From assembly GCF_029962835.1 (NCBI RefSeq), contig NC_080574.1, positions 20,620,001 through 20,684,000 of the forward strand: 64,000 nucleotides of DNA, written 5' to 3'. Shown here piece after piece: positions 50,550 to 59,608 of this stretch; position 1 is the stretch's first letter; each line of letters starts with the position of its first letter. The translations under genes and the position numbers were made by a program. This stretch comes from Magnolia sinica. Lineage: Eukaryota; Streptophyta; Magnoliopsida; Magnoliales; Magnoliaceae. Below the pieces are notes generated by a model that worked only from the letters and a program-made list of their open reading frames with translations, was not told the DNA's origin and did not search any database.

Positions 50550-51092
50550 AAAAGGTACTATGCGCTCGACCTCACAAGCCCGTCCCATGAGGTCGAGCTG
50601 TGTGGGCCCCACCGTGATGCGTTTCGAACATCTACCCCATCAGTCAGATGCACCATTCCATCGTGGGCCTAGGTCTCAAAAATCAAGTCAATCCGTGACT
50701 TTTGTGGGCCACACCATATACAGAAGTGGGGAGGGGCCGTGCACCATTAAAACATTCATAATCATTTTTTGGGCCCATCGAGATGTGGTTTGCAAATCCA
50801 GCCCATCCATTATGTGTGTCCCACTTGGATGAGGGTTCAGACCAAGTTTCAGCAGCATTCAAAACTCATGTGGGCCCCACCAAGTGCTTTTATATATTTT
50901 AACGGTGTCTTCACATGATTTTAGATGGTATGGCCCACCTGAGTTCCGTATACGGTTGATTTTTGAGATATCCCATAATTTAGAGGGGACCCATCAAATG
51001 CACGGTGTTGATGGTCGACACGCATCACGGTGGGGCCCACACAGCTCGACCTCACGGGAGCTTATCGTGAGGTCGAGCGCATAGTACCTTTT

Positions 51093-51131
<39 letters not shown>

Positions 51132-51222
51132 AATTTATTTTGAAAATAAATGAGTGTGGATGATGTTAAGATTAGCATACAGTTATAAATACATAAATAT
51201 AAGGCATAAATGTAATTTTTTT

Positions 51223-51282
<60 letters not shown>

Positions 51283-51460
51283 AATGCTCACCTTTGCACC
51301 AGTTCTCACGAGTTCTCGTGAGAACTTTTTCAGAACTCATCTCCCGTGATATGAGCACAAAATTTGAACCATCCATGTGATGCAACACCCCATGAAACCC
51401 CCTGAGGCCCAACTTTCACCCTGATCCAAAAATTTGGTGGGCCATGGCAAAAGGAAACAG

Positions 51461-51501
<41 letters not shown>

Positions 51502-54500
51502 GCCATGGCCCACCAAACTTTTGAATAAGGGTAAAAGTTGGGCCCTTGGGTTTTCATGAGGTGATGCATCACATGGACGGTTCAGATTTTGAGTTCATAT
51601 CACAGGAGAAAAGAGTTCTGAAAAAATTCTCACAAGAACCCGTGAGAATTGGTGTGCATGTGAGCATTGTGTGAGAAATGCTTACACACAACTAGTTGGA
51701 CCGTCCAACTAGTTGCCTAATTAATACTAATAAATATTGTTTTTGAGAAAGTTGTTTCAAAGAGGAAAAGGACTTGATGGCTTGGGTGGGCCCCACAGTG
51801 GAGTTAATGTGAAATCCACACTAACCATCAGATGAGTCGCCCCATGTTGGACCTGGGGGCCGAAAATCAGCAATATCCGTGGTTAAGGTGGACCACATGA
51901 TTAAAAAGTGTATAGTAAAAGCTTATCCTCCAAATTGCTTCCCTTGGTATGGTCCACTTAAACTACATATTAGGCTGATTTTGTGGCTCTGGGCCTAACA
52001 TGGTATTACACATCCAATGATCGGAGTGGATCTCATGTACACATCACAGTGGGCCATGTGAAAAGATGAAGGGTGGGCGTTGGTTTCGAGAAAGACTCAG
52101 ATTGCAAGGCAGAGAACACATCTGAATTTGTGTTGATGTGGCAAAGCTACGTGGGCCTCACCATGATGTATGTGTTATATCCACACCATCCATCCATTTT
52201 TTCACAACATTTTTAGGGCATAAGCCCAAAAATGACGCAAATCCAAAGCTCAAGTGGACCACACCACAGAAAGTAGTGGGGATTAAACCCCACCATTGAA
52301 AACTTGTTGAGGTGACAGAAGTTCTAGTTCAAACTAATATTTGTGTTTTTCCCATCTAGGTCTACGTGACCTTATGAATAAGTTGGATGGCAAATAAACA
52401 TGATGGTGGGCCAGTAAGGTTTTAACATGGGTGTTATTGTTCCACTGGTTTTTGTTGTGTGGTCTACTTGAGCTTTGGATCTGCTTCGTTTTTATCTCAT
52501 GCCCTAAATTATATGAAAAAATGGATGGGCGGTGTGGATATAACGTATGATGTATATTGGGGCCCACAAAATTTCCCACACCAACATTGTTACTTGCGAG
52601 TCCACTGTTCAGCGGCTGATCAGGTGTAACTCGATAACACCCCAGTGGGTGTTTCCTTGACCATGGGGCCCACCTTGATATATGTGTTGTATATCCATGC
52701 CATCCATCTCATTTTTCAGCTCACTTTAGCTTATGGTCCGAAAAAATAAAGTAGATTCAAATCTCAAATGGACTACACCATGGTAAAGAGTGGTGATTGA
52801 CCATTAAAACTTATTGAGGCCCAAAAGTTTTGGATCAAGCTGATATTTGTCTTTTCCCTTCATCCAGGTCTATGTGACCTTATCAACATGCTGGATGGAA
52901 GGTGGGCCCTGGGAAGGTTTTAATGTTGGGCATTCAATGTCCACTTTTTCCTATGGTGAGGCTCACTTGAGACTTGGATCTGCTTCATTTTTGGGACCAA
53001 CCACTAAAATGATTTGTAAAAACTGATGGATGGTGTGGATGTACAACACAGATCAAGGTGGGGCCCATGGTCAAGGAAGCACCACTATGTTACCTGGGTA
53101 ACACCTAAACCACTCCCGTCTATTCTCGGTAATGTAACAGTTTTCTCGGAACCAACAAGTGCCTAACAGACTTCAACCCTTCATCTTTTAATGGGGCCCA
53201 CTGTGATACGTGTGTGAGATCCGCTACGATCATTGGATGTGTAATCCCATGTTGGGCCCAAAGCAAAAAATCCAGGCTAATTCGTGAATGAAGTGGGCCA
53301 TACCAATGGAAACAATGGGGACAGGCGTCCACCCTTTATTTTTACAGGGCCCACTCTGATAAGCATTGGAAATCCACTCCAACCATTAGATGTCACACCA
53401 AAAGTTAGGCCTGAGGCCCAAAACATGAGGCCCATACATGATTCAACTGGGCCATACCAAGGGAGACAATTTGGAGGATGAGCTTCCCCGTATACTGTTT
53501 TCATTTGTGTTGTCCACCTGAACCACGGATGGAGCTGATTTTCGGGCCATGGGTCCAACGTGGGGTGAATCATCTAATGATTGGGGTGGATTTCACATTA
53601 ACACCATGGTGGGGCCTATGCAAGCCGGTAAGTCCTTTTCCTCTTTGAAATAACTTTCCCAAGACTGCAGTTATTAACATTAATTTATGCTCTCACACGC
53701 ATGCACGCACGCACAACCTACACAAGTGCGATATCATTGATACCTATCAACGATATCGGAGAACTTACAACAACGATATTTTTATAATATCACTATGTAT
53801 CGATATATCGTCAATACATTGCGACATATCGACCGATACTGGGAAATTTCCCAATTACAGCCCAGTTTCATTTCGGCATACTATTGATACTGCAATCACT
53901 AGCTGGAACAACCCTTTTCATGGTACTGATGTTCTACATGAGTGGCATGTTGGCAGAAAGATGGTACAGGACCACAAATTGCGGTACCTTGCCTATTGCT
54001 GCTTAGTTCCCTATACAATATGGCCTACTAGATGATTTGTCCAAATCTTATACATGTCTGCACATGTGTGTGGGAACTCATGTGCAACACTTGCAATTGG
54101 CATGCTTCACTGTTAGGGGTGTACATCAAGTCGAACCGAGTTGAGCTAGCCTCAGCTCGACTCGGCTCGGCTCGGTCCTCGAGCCTGACTGGCCAGCTCG
54201 GTCAGCAGCTTGGGCCAGTTTGAGCCAAGATTGAGCCGAGTTCGCCTGTGCAGCATTTTCACAAACACCTAGACTGCATCTTCAAAATCCCACTGTATGT
54301 AAAACAACAGTAATGGTTTTACAGGTATTTTATCAAACACCTACGCAACATAAAAATCAAGAAAAAAAGGGTATTTGTTTCATATACATGCCTTCCTTGC
54401 CACCGGCCATACTTCGTTGAGTCATTTCATCAAACACTTGGTGAGCAACATCAATATCAATGTAACCGAGTCACCGAACTGGTTCGATCCGAGTTCGATT

Positions 54501-55602
54501 TGAGCTGGGTTCGATCCGAGTCGAGTCGAGCCAAGGCAAGTTTGAACTCGGCTCGAACTCATTTTCGAGAAAATCAGCTCGACTTGGCTCGAACTCAGCT
54601 TCGAACCAAGTCGAATCGAGCTTTTTCGAGTCGAGTCGAGCCGAGCGAGCTAATCGAGCTAGCTCGGTTCATGTACACCCCTATTCATTGTTCACGTGTG
54701 GATGCATTTTTATTAGAAATACCATGAATTCCCCTGGGAACTCCTTGTCTGTAAAAATGCGTCTTTGTTTACCTTTTAGGCTATAGCACATAGCAATAGC
54801 TAGATGAACATACGATCCAGTATCTACTAGGGAGTATTATTGGGGCCTCAAGAACCTATTAAATATTTATGAGGTTATCAATTGTTGCATATCTGAATTT
54901 TCATCTTGCTACTGATTTTCAACTGCATTGTTGATTTGGTTCCACCATTTTCCAACTCATGGTTGTCTCATCTTAATGAGCTTCCTGAGTAAACCATGTT
55001 GAGCAAGTCATGAATGGTTCATTGGTTCTTATATCTTACAGATGATGAACATATTTTGCAGGCTTGGATAACACTTGCTAGAGCACAACTAAATTATGGA
55101 GAGCCAGACTCATCCCTGGAAAGCTTCGATAGGGCTTTAGCAATCAAGGTACACTAAGAGAACTTCTAAGCCTGTAAGCCACCTCATTGCTTTAATTTTT
55201 TGCATGTTGAATGTGGGTCTTTGCTCCTTCCAAACATTTTCTAACCATCTGTTTTGTGACCACCCATGCAACAGTTAAGATAGTCCATCACTTTGATTCT
55301 TTATCCATAGCACCTTCACTTGGTGGCCCACCAGATCAAGAGTTCCGATTGTGCTATAAGTATGCCCATGTCAGTGAAGGACGCTATTGACAACCACACA
55401 TCCATCTCTAGGTGGCCATACTCTTCTAGCTCTCACTTGATTTTGCATTATTTGGTGTGTGCAGCCTGATTCAGAGGAGGCACAGATTGACCGACAAACT
55501 GCATTAAAGCTTGTAAAGAGGCGGAAACAACTTCATGGTTCTGGCGTAACAAGTGTCACGGAAACTCGTTACAAGGTTGGAGACAAGGCCGAAGTATTAT
55601 AG
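39433..55602 (+). CDS. TTC33-like tetratricopeptide-repeat protein, five exons
   Basis: Joined exons 39,433-39,669, 42,575-42,713, 46,989-47,020, 55,062-55,148 and 55,465-55,602 give an unbroken 210-residue protein. All introns are GT-AG and all phases agree (0, 1, 0, 0). The N-terminus is short, basic (KKKK, KRSR) and then acidic. Residues about 67-100, 101-134 and 135-168 form three TPR units ([57 protein letters not shown], then [11 protein letters not shown]). The tail ([20 protein letters not shown]) is charged and helical. Order and motifs match the animal TTC33 family (LAENKRYREAIQKW, WQTLGRAQLGLGE) and its plant relatives. TPRs bind partner proteins; the exact role is not known to me. 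Only about 4% of the 16.2-kb span is coding, the rest being TE-filled introns. The ATG at 39,433 is the first that opens the frame. Confidence 0.88.
39670..40097 (+). other. Intron 1, upstream part
   Basis: Non-coding. A short GTATCGACC...GTATCAGCCGATACAG patch (about 40,027-40,085) belongs to a dispersed repeat also seen near 42,300 and 53,740. Confidence 0.5.
40098..41960 (-). mobile_element. L1-type LINE fragment, antisense in intron 1
   Basis: Reads on the - strand from about 41,960. The reverse-transcriptase frame (41,260-41,868) shows [33 protein letters not shown] (family FADD box, here FTDN), then GLPLCIG and [21 protein letters not shown] zinc-binding RVT domain follows at 40,392-40,640 ([40 protein letters not shown]). 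The C-terminal [12 protein letters not shown]-like text lies at about 40,320-40,345. A T-run at 40,098-40,105 on + probably marks the A-tail. The 5' half (endonuclease) is missing and frames are broken, so it is dead. Confidence 0.85.
41961..42574 (+). other. Intron 1, 3' part
   Basis: AT-rich with a T-run at 42,059-42,078. The polypyrimidine-bearing acceptor CCTTTTCCTGTGAAG precedes exon 2. Confidence 0.5.
42575..42713 (+). CDS. TTC33-like exon 2
   Basis: 139 nt, residues 80-125 plus the first base of Arg126 ([20 protein letters not shown] ... ALRAAT). Acceptor TGAAG|GAT, donor ACTC|GTACGT, phase 1. Confidence 0.88.
42714..43450 (+). other. Intron 2, first part
   Basis: No exon or TE recognised. 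A spurious exon-like block bounded by TTTTTTCAG and AAAG|GTAATT near 42,897-42,955 contains no TPR text. Confidence 0.45.
43620..44061. mobile_element. PIF/Harbinger-type (Tourist-like) MITE
   Basis: 442 bp. The left end GGGCGTGTGGATTGCC and right end CAATCTAAACACACCC are imperfect inverted repeats. Exact TTA duplications lie at 43,617-43,619 and 44,062-44,064, the target preference of PIF/Harbinger. It splits the RTE LINE. A T-run is at about 43,699-43,713. Confidence 0.8.
44210..45645. mobile_element. PIF/Harbinger-type element, 1.4 kb, with a nested MITE
   Basis: The left end GGCCCCGTTTGTTAA and right end TTAACAAACAGGCCC are inverted repeats. TAA duplications lie at 44,207-44,209 and 45,646-45,648. 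Removing it restores the RTE LINE reading (NECIQG to RKDRIR). It has no transposase and has itself received a GTGGGCCC MITE (44,918-45,343) and an older partial copy (about 44,500-44,830). Confidence 0.8.
44918..45343. mobile_element. GTGGGCCC-family MITE (well-preserved copy)
   Basis: The left end GTGGGCCCCACCATGATGTA leads into TGTTTCATCCATGCCGTCC. The right end is the inverse, GAATGGATGAAACACATACA followed by TCATGGTGGGG. All interior family phrases are present (AAGTGGACCACATTACAGG; 'gttttggatcaagccgatctgtg'; 'aacagattggatgtcaaataaaca'; 'tggtatggtccacctgag'). About 426 bp. A useful reference copy of the family. Confidence 0.8.
45721..46988 (+). other. Intron 2, last part
   Basis: AT-rich. 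Open frames at 46,413-46,743 on both strands have no domain. It ends with the acceptor CAATTACTTCTCAG before the microexon. Confidence 0.5.
46989..47020 (+). CDS. TTC33-like exon 3 (32-nt microexon)
   Basis: GG|GCT ACG GAA TTA... completes Arg126 and codes [10 protein letters not shown] (127-136), the end of TPR2 and start of TPR3. Acceptor CTTCTCAG, donor GAG|GTGCGT. Its 3n+2 length converts phase 1 to phase 0, exactly what exons 2 and 4 need, and the text matches the gap left by the neighbouring exons. Confidence 0.88.
47636..47717. repeat. (TA)41 microsatellite
   Basis: Uninterrupted TA dinucleotides over 82 bp inside intron 3; the IYIYIY frames here are artefacts. Confidence 0.95.
48337..48378. 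repeat. (AG)n microsatellite
   Basis: About 20 AG dinucleotides following CTATT; inside intron 3. Confidence 0.95.
48740..49965 (+). mobile_element. L1-type LINE 3' fragment, sense in intron 3
   Basis: Broken frames give [23 protein letters not shown] (with a frameshift), [13 protein letters not shown], then [20 protein letters not shown] and FYRLIWP (49,315-49,512), [19 protein letters not shown] and VVGYLGRKK-type text. It closes with an A-rich tail (about 49,956-50,000). Same family as the intron 1 and 56.9-kb LINEs. The 5' two thirds are missing. Confidence 0.8.
50046..50511 (-). mobile_element. Micron-like MITE, copy A
   Basis: Reverse-complement relative of copy B. It starts GTGTGGGCCCCACCATGATG after an (AG)n tract, and ends CAGCTCGACCTCATAGTACC then ATTTCCC, directly at a (TA)n tract. 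Its left terminal part is lost and the small internal hairpin of copy B is absent at its right end. Confidence 0.75.
50512..50546. repeat. (AT)n tract between MITE copies A and B
   Basis: 35 bp of pure AT that forms the hinge of the inverted pair; probably target sequence or part of the element ends. Confidence 0.9.
50547..51094 (+). mobile_element. Micron-like MITE, copy B
   Basis: Bounded on both sides by (TA)n tracts. The termini are a 28-bp perfect inverted repeat beginning GGAAAAGGTACTATGCGCTC. Each end also folds on itself (GCTCGACCTCAC ... GTGAGGTCGAGC or ATGAGGTCGAGC) and encloses a GTGTGGGCCCCACCGTGATG sub-terminus of the GTGGGCCC type. Elements bordered by TA-repeat microsatellites are known in rice as Micron. 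No coding capacity. Confidence 0.8.
51095..51126. repeat. (TA)n tract right of MITE copy B
   Basis: 32 bp of TA directly abutting the inverted-repeat end of copy B. Confidence 0.9.
51226..51280. repeat. (TA)n tract left of the fold-back element
   Basis: About 27 TA dinucleotides ending at the first base of the fold-back element. Confidence 0.9.
51281..51672. mobile_element. Fold-back element with (CT)n loop
   Basis: Two arms of about 180 bp are inverted copies: GGAATGCTCACCTTTGCACC / inverse of GGTGTGCATGTGAGCATT, AGTTCTCACGAGTTCTCGTG / inverse of CACAAGAACCCGTGAGAATT, 'tttgaaccatccatgtgatg', and 'tggtgggccatggcaaaa'. They flank a (CT)n loop (51,463-51,498). The left arm abuts a (TA)n tract. 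Transcription of the host intron would give a long hairpin RNA. No open frame. Confidence 0.75.
51463..51498. repeat. (CT)n microsatellite
   Basis: Loop of the fold-back element; about 18 CT dinucleotides. Confidence 0.95.
51673..53625. mobile_element. Four GTGGGCCC MITEs in series (intron 3)
   Basis: Copies lie at about 51,785-52,060, 52,150-52,570, 52,655-53,075 and 53,190-53,625. The third is the best kept: TGACCATGGGGCCCACCTTG ... GATCAAGGTGGGGCCCATGG then TCA, inside outer inverted words GTAACTCGATAACACC / CTGGGTAACACC. The first and fourth share a variant interior ('gtggaccacatgattaaaaag', 'gggccataccaatggaaac') and form a subfamily. Confidence 0.7.
53626..54113 (+). other. Intron 3, inter-MITE stretch
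   Basis: Contains a CGATAT/TATCGATA-rich patch (about 53,728-53,850) and the alternating CACGCATGCACGCACGCAC tract near 53,696. No exon text. Confidence 0.5.
54114..54683. mobile_element. hAT-type MITE (TAGGGGTGTAC family), best copy
   Basis: The 570-bp element starts TAGGGGTGTACATCAAG and ends TTCATGTACACCCCTA. The flanking 8-bp duplications are TTCACTGT (54,106-54,113) and TTCATTGT (54,684-54,691). The sub-termini are dense in GAGTCGAGCCGAG / CGGCTCGGCTCGG. Good reference copy; the Ser/Arg-rich frame at 54,500-54,727 is its artefact. Confidence 0.85.
54684..55061 (+). other. Intron 3, 3' end
   Basis: Ordinary intron sequence ending in the acceptor ACATATTTTGCAG. Confidence 0.6.
55062..55148 (+). 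CDS. TTC33-like exon 4
   Basis: 87 nt, residues 137-165 ([20 protein letters not shown] then SFDRALAIK), the core of TPR3. Acceptor TTTTGCAG, donor AAG|GTACAC; phase 0 on both sides. Confidence 0.88.
55149..55464 (+). other. Intron 4 of the TTC33-like gene
   Basis: 316 bp, GT-AG, free of recognisable TEs; the only intron of ordinary plant size. Confidence 0.8.
55465..55602 (+). CDS. TTC33-like exon 5 and stop
   Basis: 138 nt, residues 166-210 ([20 protein letters not shown] ... [10 protein letters not shown]) and TAG at 55,600-55,602. Acceptor GTGTGTGCAG. Confidence 0.88.
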   Translation, partial: PDSEEAQIDRQTALKLVKRRKQLHGSGVTSVTETRYKVGDKAEVL

Positions 55603-56333
55603 TGCATGGCAATGAGAAAAACAGTTTGGTATGCAGTATGCTTCCAACATAAACTAAGTGCTGAGGATGATTGCAGCCTTATTTAGCAGCAACATTGTTG
55701 GATGTGGAGTCTGATGGAAGCAACAGGCATTAAGAGAACACATGTTTAAGGCCAATCAGAGAGACGTAGGGTACAAGGATAGAGTTGTACACATAGTAGG
55801 GATATAGAGATGTATGCAAATTAGAGGTATCGGAAAAAATGTTCAGAACCATGTCATAATATTAGGATTGCTGACAGTGAAGGCTCATCGAGCAGGCGCT
55901 ATATGTGTGTGTGCACACGCGTGTGTGTGTAATGTTTGATTGGCAGTAAGGGATTTTATTAAGGAAGAAAAGGAAAAGGCCAAATGGCCATTACAAAGCA
56001 AGCACATTACAGGCTATATGTGACCAGCATAAAGAGGCTTTCCTCAGGCTTTGAGAAGTCATGATCCCTGATGCTTCTGCTCATGAGCAAAAAAGATGTT
56101 TGATTCTTGAGATGGTTGCTGGGATCAATGCAGGTGCATTCTAACTGATGGAAACGTATAATGTAATTCACCAAATATTAAGGTGCGCATCTTCCCCCCT
56201 GGGCATTTTTTGGCTTCATGAATGGAATGATCATCTTAACCGTCTTTGACAAAATGGGTCCCACTTGCTAATGACGAAAAAAATTGTGTGGTTTCTGTTT
56301 TCTACTACTTGTGGCCAAGGTAAGGTGTGCTAG
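55603..56333 (+). other. 3' flank of the TTC33-like gene
   Basis: Probably contains the 3' untranslated region. A (TG)n-like tract with ACACGCGTGTG lies at about 55,903-55,930. No clear AATAAA is seen; the end of the transcript cannot be set. Confidence 0.4.
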
Positions 56334-56783
56334 AGTACTTGGCCAATGTCTTAAAAACAAATTCTCATGCAGTGCTCCATAAAACTTGAAATCTTTAGTA
56401 ATAGGCTTTAAGCATGGATTCCATTTGCAAGAGGAGATTGATCCTTTCTTCTCATAGCCATGTAGTAAGAGCACAATCATATGGCCCACCGTCATAGGTT
56501 TGGAAAGTAAATCAACCATAATGACAATCAATCTGCATAAGCTGTAAGAGCTTTGAAAGTAGACAGTGCCACCATGCAGTTGGGTACTTGGCCAATGTCT
56601 TAAAAACAAATTCTCACGCAGTGCTTCATACAGCTTGAAATATGTAGTAATAGGCTTTTTTTAAGCATGTATTTCATTTGCAAGAGGAAATTAATCCTTC
56701 CTTCTCATAGACATGCAGTAAGAGCATAATCATATGGCCAACAATCAATCTGCATCAGCCAGTAGACAGTGCCACCATGCAGT
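56334..56783. repeat. ~200-250-bp imperfect tandem duplication
   Basis: The block starting GTACTTGGCCAATGTCTTAA at 56,334 recurs from 56,584. Both end CAGTGCCACCATGCAGTTG (about 56,564-56,582 and 56,765-56,783). The second copy lacks about 50 bp present in the first. The 113-codon - strand frame at 56,268-56,609 lies across it and has no recognised domain. Confidence 0.8.
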
Positions 56784-58800
56784 TGACTCCTATGTTTTTA
56801 GAGAGTAACATGCGGTTTTTGCCATCAATGACTATTCTATGTTTCGAATCAGCAAGGTACGGTGCTGTGCAGTATCATCTTGTGCGTTCATCTCTGTTAT
56901 TAACATTACAGGTGGGCCTTTTGTTGCTCATGAGATGGTGGATGAAGTCAGAAGGATATAAAGGATTTCTTTTGACTGTAATTTGGAATTTTCTTGATTA
57001 TTTGATGGGGCGGATGGGATTTTACAGAGGTAGAACCAGGCTTGCATTTCCTCCTGGTTTTCCTTTCGTATAAATGGCACTCCACGAGTTTTTTAGAAAA
57101 CAGCCAGGTACATGTGTTTATGTTTACTGTAGTAGCTGAACCCTTGAGTAAAATATTGGAGTAAGCTTGCGGACTATTATCAGGTGTTTTGAAGTGGTTT
57201 CGGGTTTGAAATTATTTGGGATTAATATGGAGGAAGAAGAAATAAAGAATTTTGCAGATTTTTTTTGGTGCTCACGGGCCGTCTCCCAACTTCCTTTGTT
57301 GGCCTCCCTTAATGCATAGGAAAGCCTCCAAAGTTCTTTTGGGATAAGTTTATTGAAAGATTTGGAATGTATCTAGCTAGATGGAAGTGTAGATATCTAT
57401 CCTTGGGTGGCCGGTTAACTCTCATCAAGGCAGCATTATCAAATATTTCCCTCTACTTTATGTCCCTCTTTAAATGTCTGGCATCGATTCTGACAACTTT
57501 CGAAAAACGTAGATGGGATTTCTTGTGGCATGGAAAGGAAGAGAAGAAAAATTTTCATTTGGTCAGTTGAAAGGAGGTGTGTAATCATATTGATAAAGGA
57601 GGGGCAGTATAAAAGATCTCAAAAATATGAATCGGGCTCTCCTAGGCAAATGGATGTGGAGACTTGGTACTAAGAGCAATGCTCTTTGGAACAATCTAGT
57701 CAAAAGTAAATACGGTGCTCTTTGGAACAATCTAGTCAACAGTAAATACGGTGCTTCGAGGGGGAAATGGTGGACAAAGGACTCCTCTAATTATAAAGCG
57801 TCGGCCCTTTGGAAAGGAATTTTATCGATGAAAGAGGGAAGTTCTAAAAGGTATTCATTTTGCAAGTGGTAATGGTAATCGAACCCGCTTCTGGGAGGAT
57901 ATCTGGGTGGGAGACAAGCCCCTTAGAAGTTCATTCCCGCATATTTATAGTCTTGCCGCTAACAAGGCCATCTCAGTGGAGGGGTGCTATTCAGTCATTG
58001 GGGGAAGTAGTGGTGTGGAGTCCATAGTGTAGAAGAAACCTTCGAAATAGGGAGATTGAAGAATTTGTAGCGCTTCTGAATCGCAACCAAAACAGCAAAA
58101 CCGACCTTCTTAGCGCTGATAGGATCTTTTGGCAGCCAGAAAAAACAGGGCTATTTTCGGTTAAATCGTTATATAGCATCCTCTCTAGCCATATGCAGTC
58201 AGCAAAAGACAAACCATTCGAGCAAGTTTGGAAGCTTCAAGTCCTCCCCAAGATAGCAGCTTTCGGTTGGTTGGTGGGTAAAAAGAAGGTGCTCATCTTA
58301 GACAACCTAAGAAAAAGAGGAATGTGCCTCACAAATATCTGTCTTTGTTGTATGGCTGATGAAGAAACGGTGGATCATCTTTTTAGCCACTGTTCTTTCC
58401 CCAATCAGATTTGGAGTTACCTCCTTTCTTGGTTTAACATTTCCTGGGTCTCTCCATGCTCAACCCGCAGTTTTTTTCAAGCTTGGAATGGCTATAGGTG
58501 TGGAAAGCAAAGATCTATGATATGGAGAATCTCTCTCTTGGCAATTTGGTGGGCTGTGTGGGAAGAAAGGAACGCTAGATGTTTTAATGGAACATCCAAT
58601 TCGATCGAGTGTATCGTGTTTAGGGTGATTTCTTTCATAGCAGATTGGAGCTCTTCTGTTGTTAACCTCCAGAGTTGTAATTTATCTTTTTTGGGCTCTA
58701 GTCGATCCGCTCTCTCAGTGGATTAGCTATTCTTTCTCTACATGTTTCTTTCTTGCTTTTTTCTAATAAAGTTATCATTATCTCTCAAAAATAAAAATAA
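56784..58800 (+). mobile_element. L1-type LINE, 5'-truncated, sense
   Basis: Starts in decayed RT text (VAHEMVDEVRR near 56,930; DFLDYLMGRMGF at 56,986-57,021), then VVAEPLSKILE (57,130), YLARWKCRYLSLGGRLTLIK (57,367-57,570), MNRALLGKWMWRLGTKSN (57,627), and RFWEDIWVGDKPL. An open 177-codon frame (58,193-58,726) holds the zinc-binding RVT domain (GKKKVLILDNLRKRGMCLTN, ICLCCMADEETVDHLFSHCS) and [13 protein letters not shown]. It ends in an A-rich tail near 58,790. The FADD catalytic segment is missing. Same family as the LINE in intron 1. Confidence 0.85.
57681..57752 (+). repeat. 36-bp tandem duplication in the LINE ORF
   Basis: GCTCTTTGGAACAATCTAGT and the following 16 bp repeat at 57,717 with a single A/C difference, adding 12 codons in frame (ALWNNLVKSKYG twice). 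Confidence 0.9.
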
Positions 58801-59513
58801 TAAAATAAGAATAATAATAATAAAATTTTGGAGTAAGCAGTTGCTGTGGACCCAAGCCAAGGTATGAAAATCGACAATGGCTGGGTTACAGGAACTCATA
58901 TTCAATATGCTGATGACACCATGTTGTTGGGAGATGGTTCTCTTGCAGAAGCCAGGCTCAGATGCTGCAATGTAATTTCCAGGTTTAGGATTTCTGGTCG
59001 AACTTAGAGATCAATGAAGTTAGCAACATAGGATTAACCTGTCTGAGAGAAGCATTTCTGATCTGGAAATGCTGCTTCATTGATCTAGGTTCATTTCCCA
59101 ATGGATGCTCGATGTGTGTGATCGTGGCAAATGGTTCCAGACCTTTTTATCCTCTGCTCTTTTGCTCGGCACATCTGGTCATCAATGTTCAAGTTGTTTG
59201 ACATTTCTTCAGTTAATTGGGTGCATCATATGCAAATGAATCATCAAGGCAGCCATATGGTGGATATGGTTTGAAAGGAACAGCAGAACTTTCAAGGGGT
59301 GATCAAGGTAGAGTTCCTCATTTCTAAGAAAGTCTTTGGTTTGACAGTGGCATGGAGCAAGCTTAACAAGAAAAAAAGGGGGGGTTTCCATCCCATTTTA
59401 TGTGATCCAACTAGACAGTATCAATTAGGTGCGGCTGGAGTTCAATGTCTATCAAAGAAAAATGGTGCAGCTGAATACAGGCCCAGATGGTTCCTGGTTT
59501 AGTTAGGACTCCT
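58801..59513 (+). mobile_element. Second LINE fragment, internally deleted
   Basis: RT text with the catalytic YADD box (THIQYADDTMLLGDGSLAEA, about 58,890-58,950) is followed directly by C-terminal text (AIWWIWFERNSRTFKG, about 59,245-59,300), so most of the region between is deleted. An RNase-H-like phrase SSNYAEAAAIL lies further on at 59,637-59,672, beyond the RTE fragment. Confidence 0.65.
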
Positions 59514-59608
59514 CGTCATCATCATCGAAGCCTTGTCCCAATTAATTACGGTCGGGTACATGAATCCTGTTCTGACATGCCACTCTATCAAGGGCCATAC
59601 CTTCTGAT
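59514..59608 (-). mobile_element. RTE-type LINE 3' tail fragment
   Basis: On + it reads CGTCATCATCATCGAAGCCT then TGTCCCAATTAATTACGGTC and 'gggtacatgaatcctg', the same 3' end as the RTE LINE at 43,451. Only the terminal ~95 bp are present, lying within the other LINE remnant. Confidence 0.65.

Noticed and set aside
54500-54727. Ser/Arg-rich 75-codon frame
   Set aside because: It arises from the GAGTCGAGCC words of the hAT MITE at 54,114-54,683.
58193-58726. 177-codon open frame as a zinc-finger host gene
   Set aside because: The CCxxDEExxxHLFxHC pattern is the zinc-binding domain at the end of LINE ORF2, and LINE RT text and an A-tail flank it.
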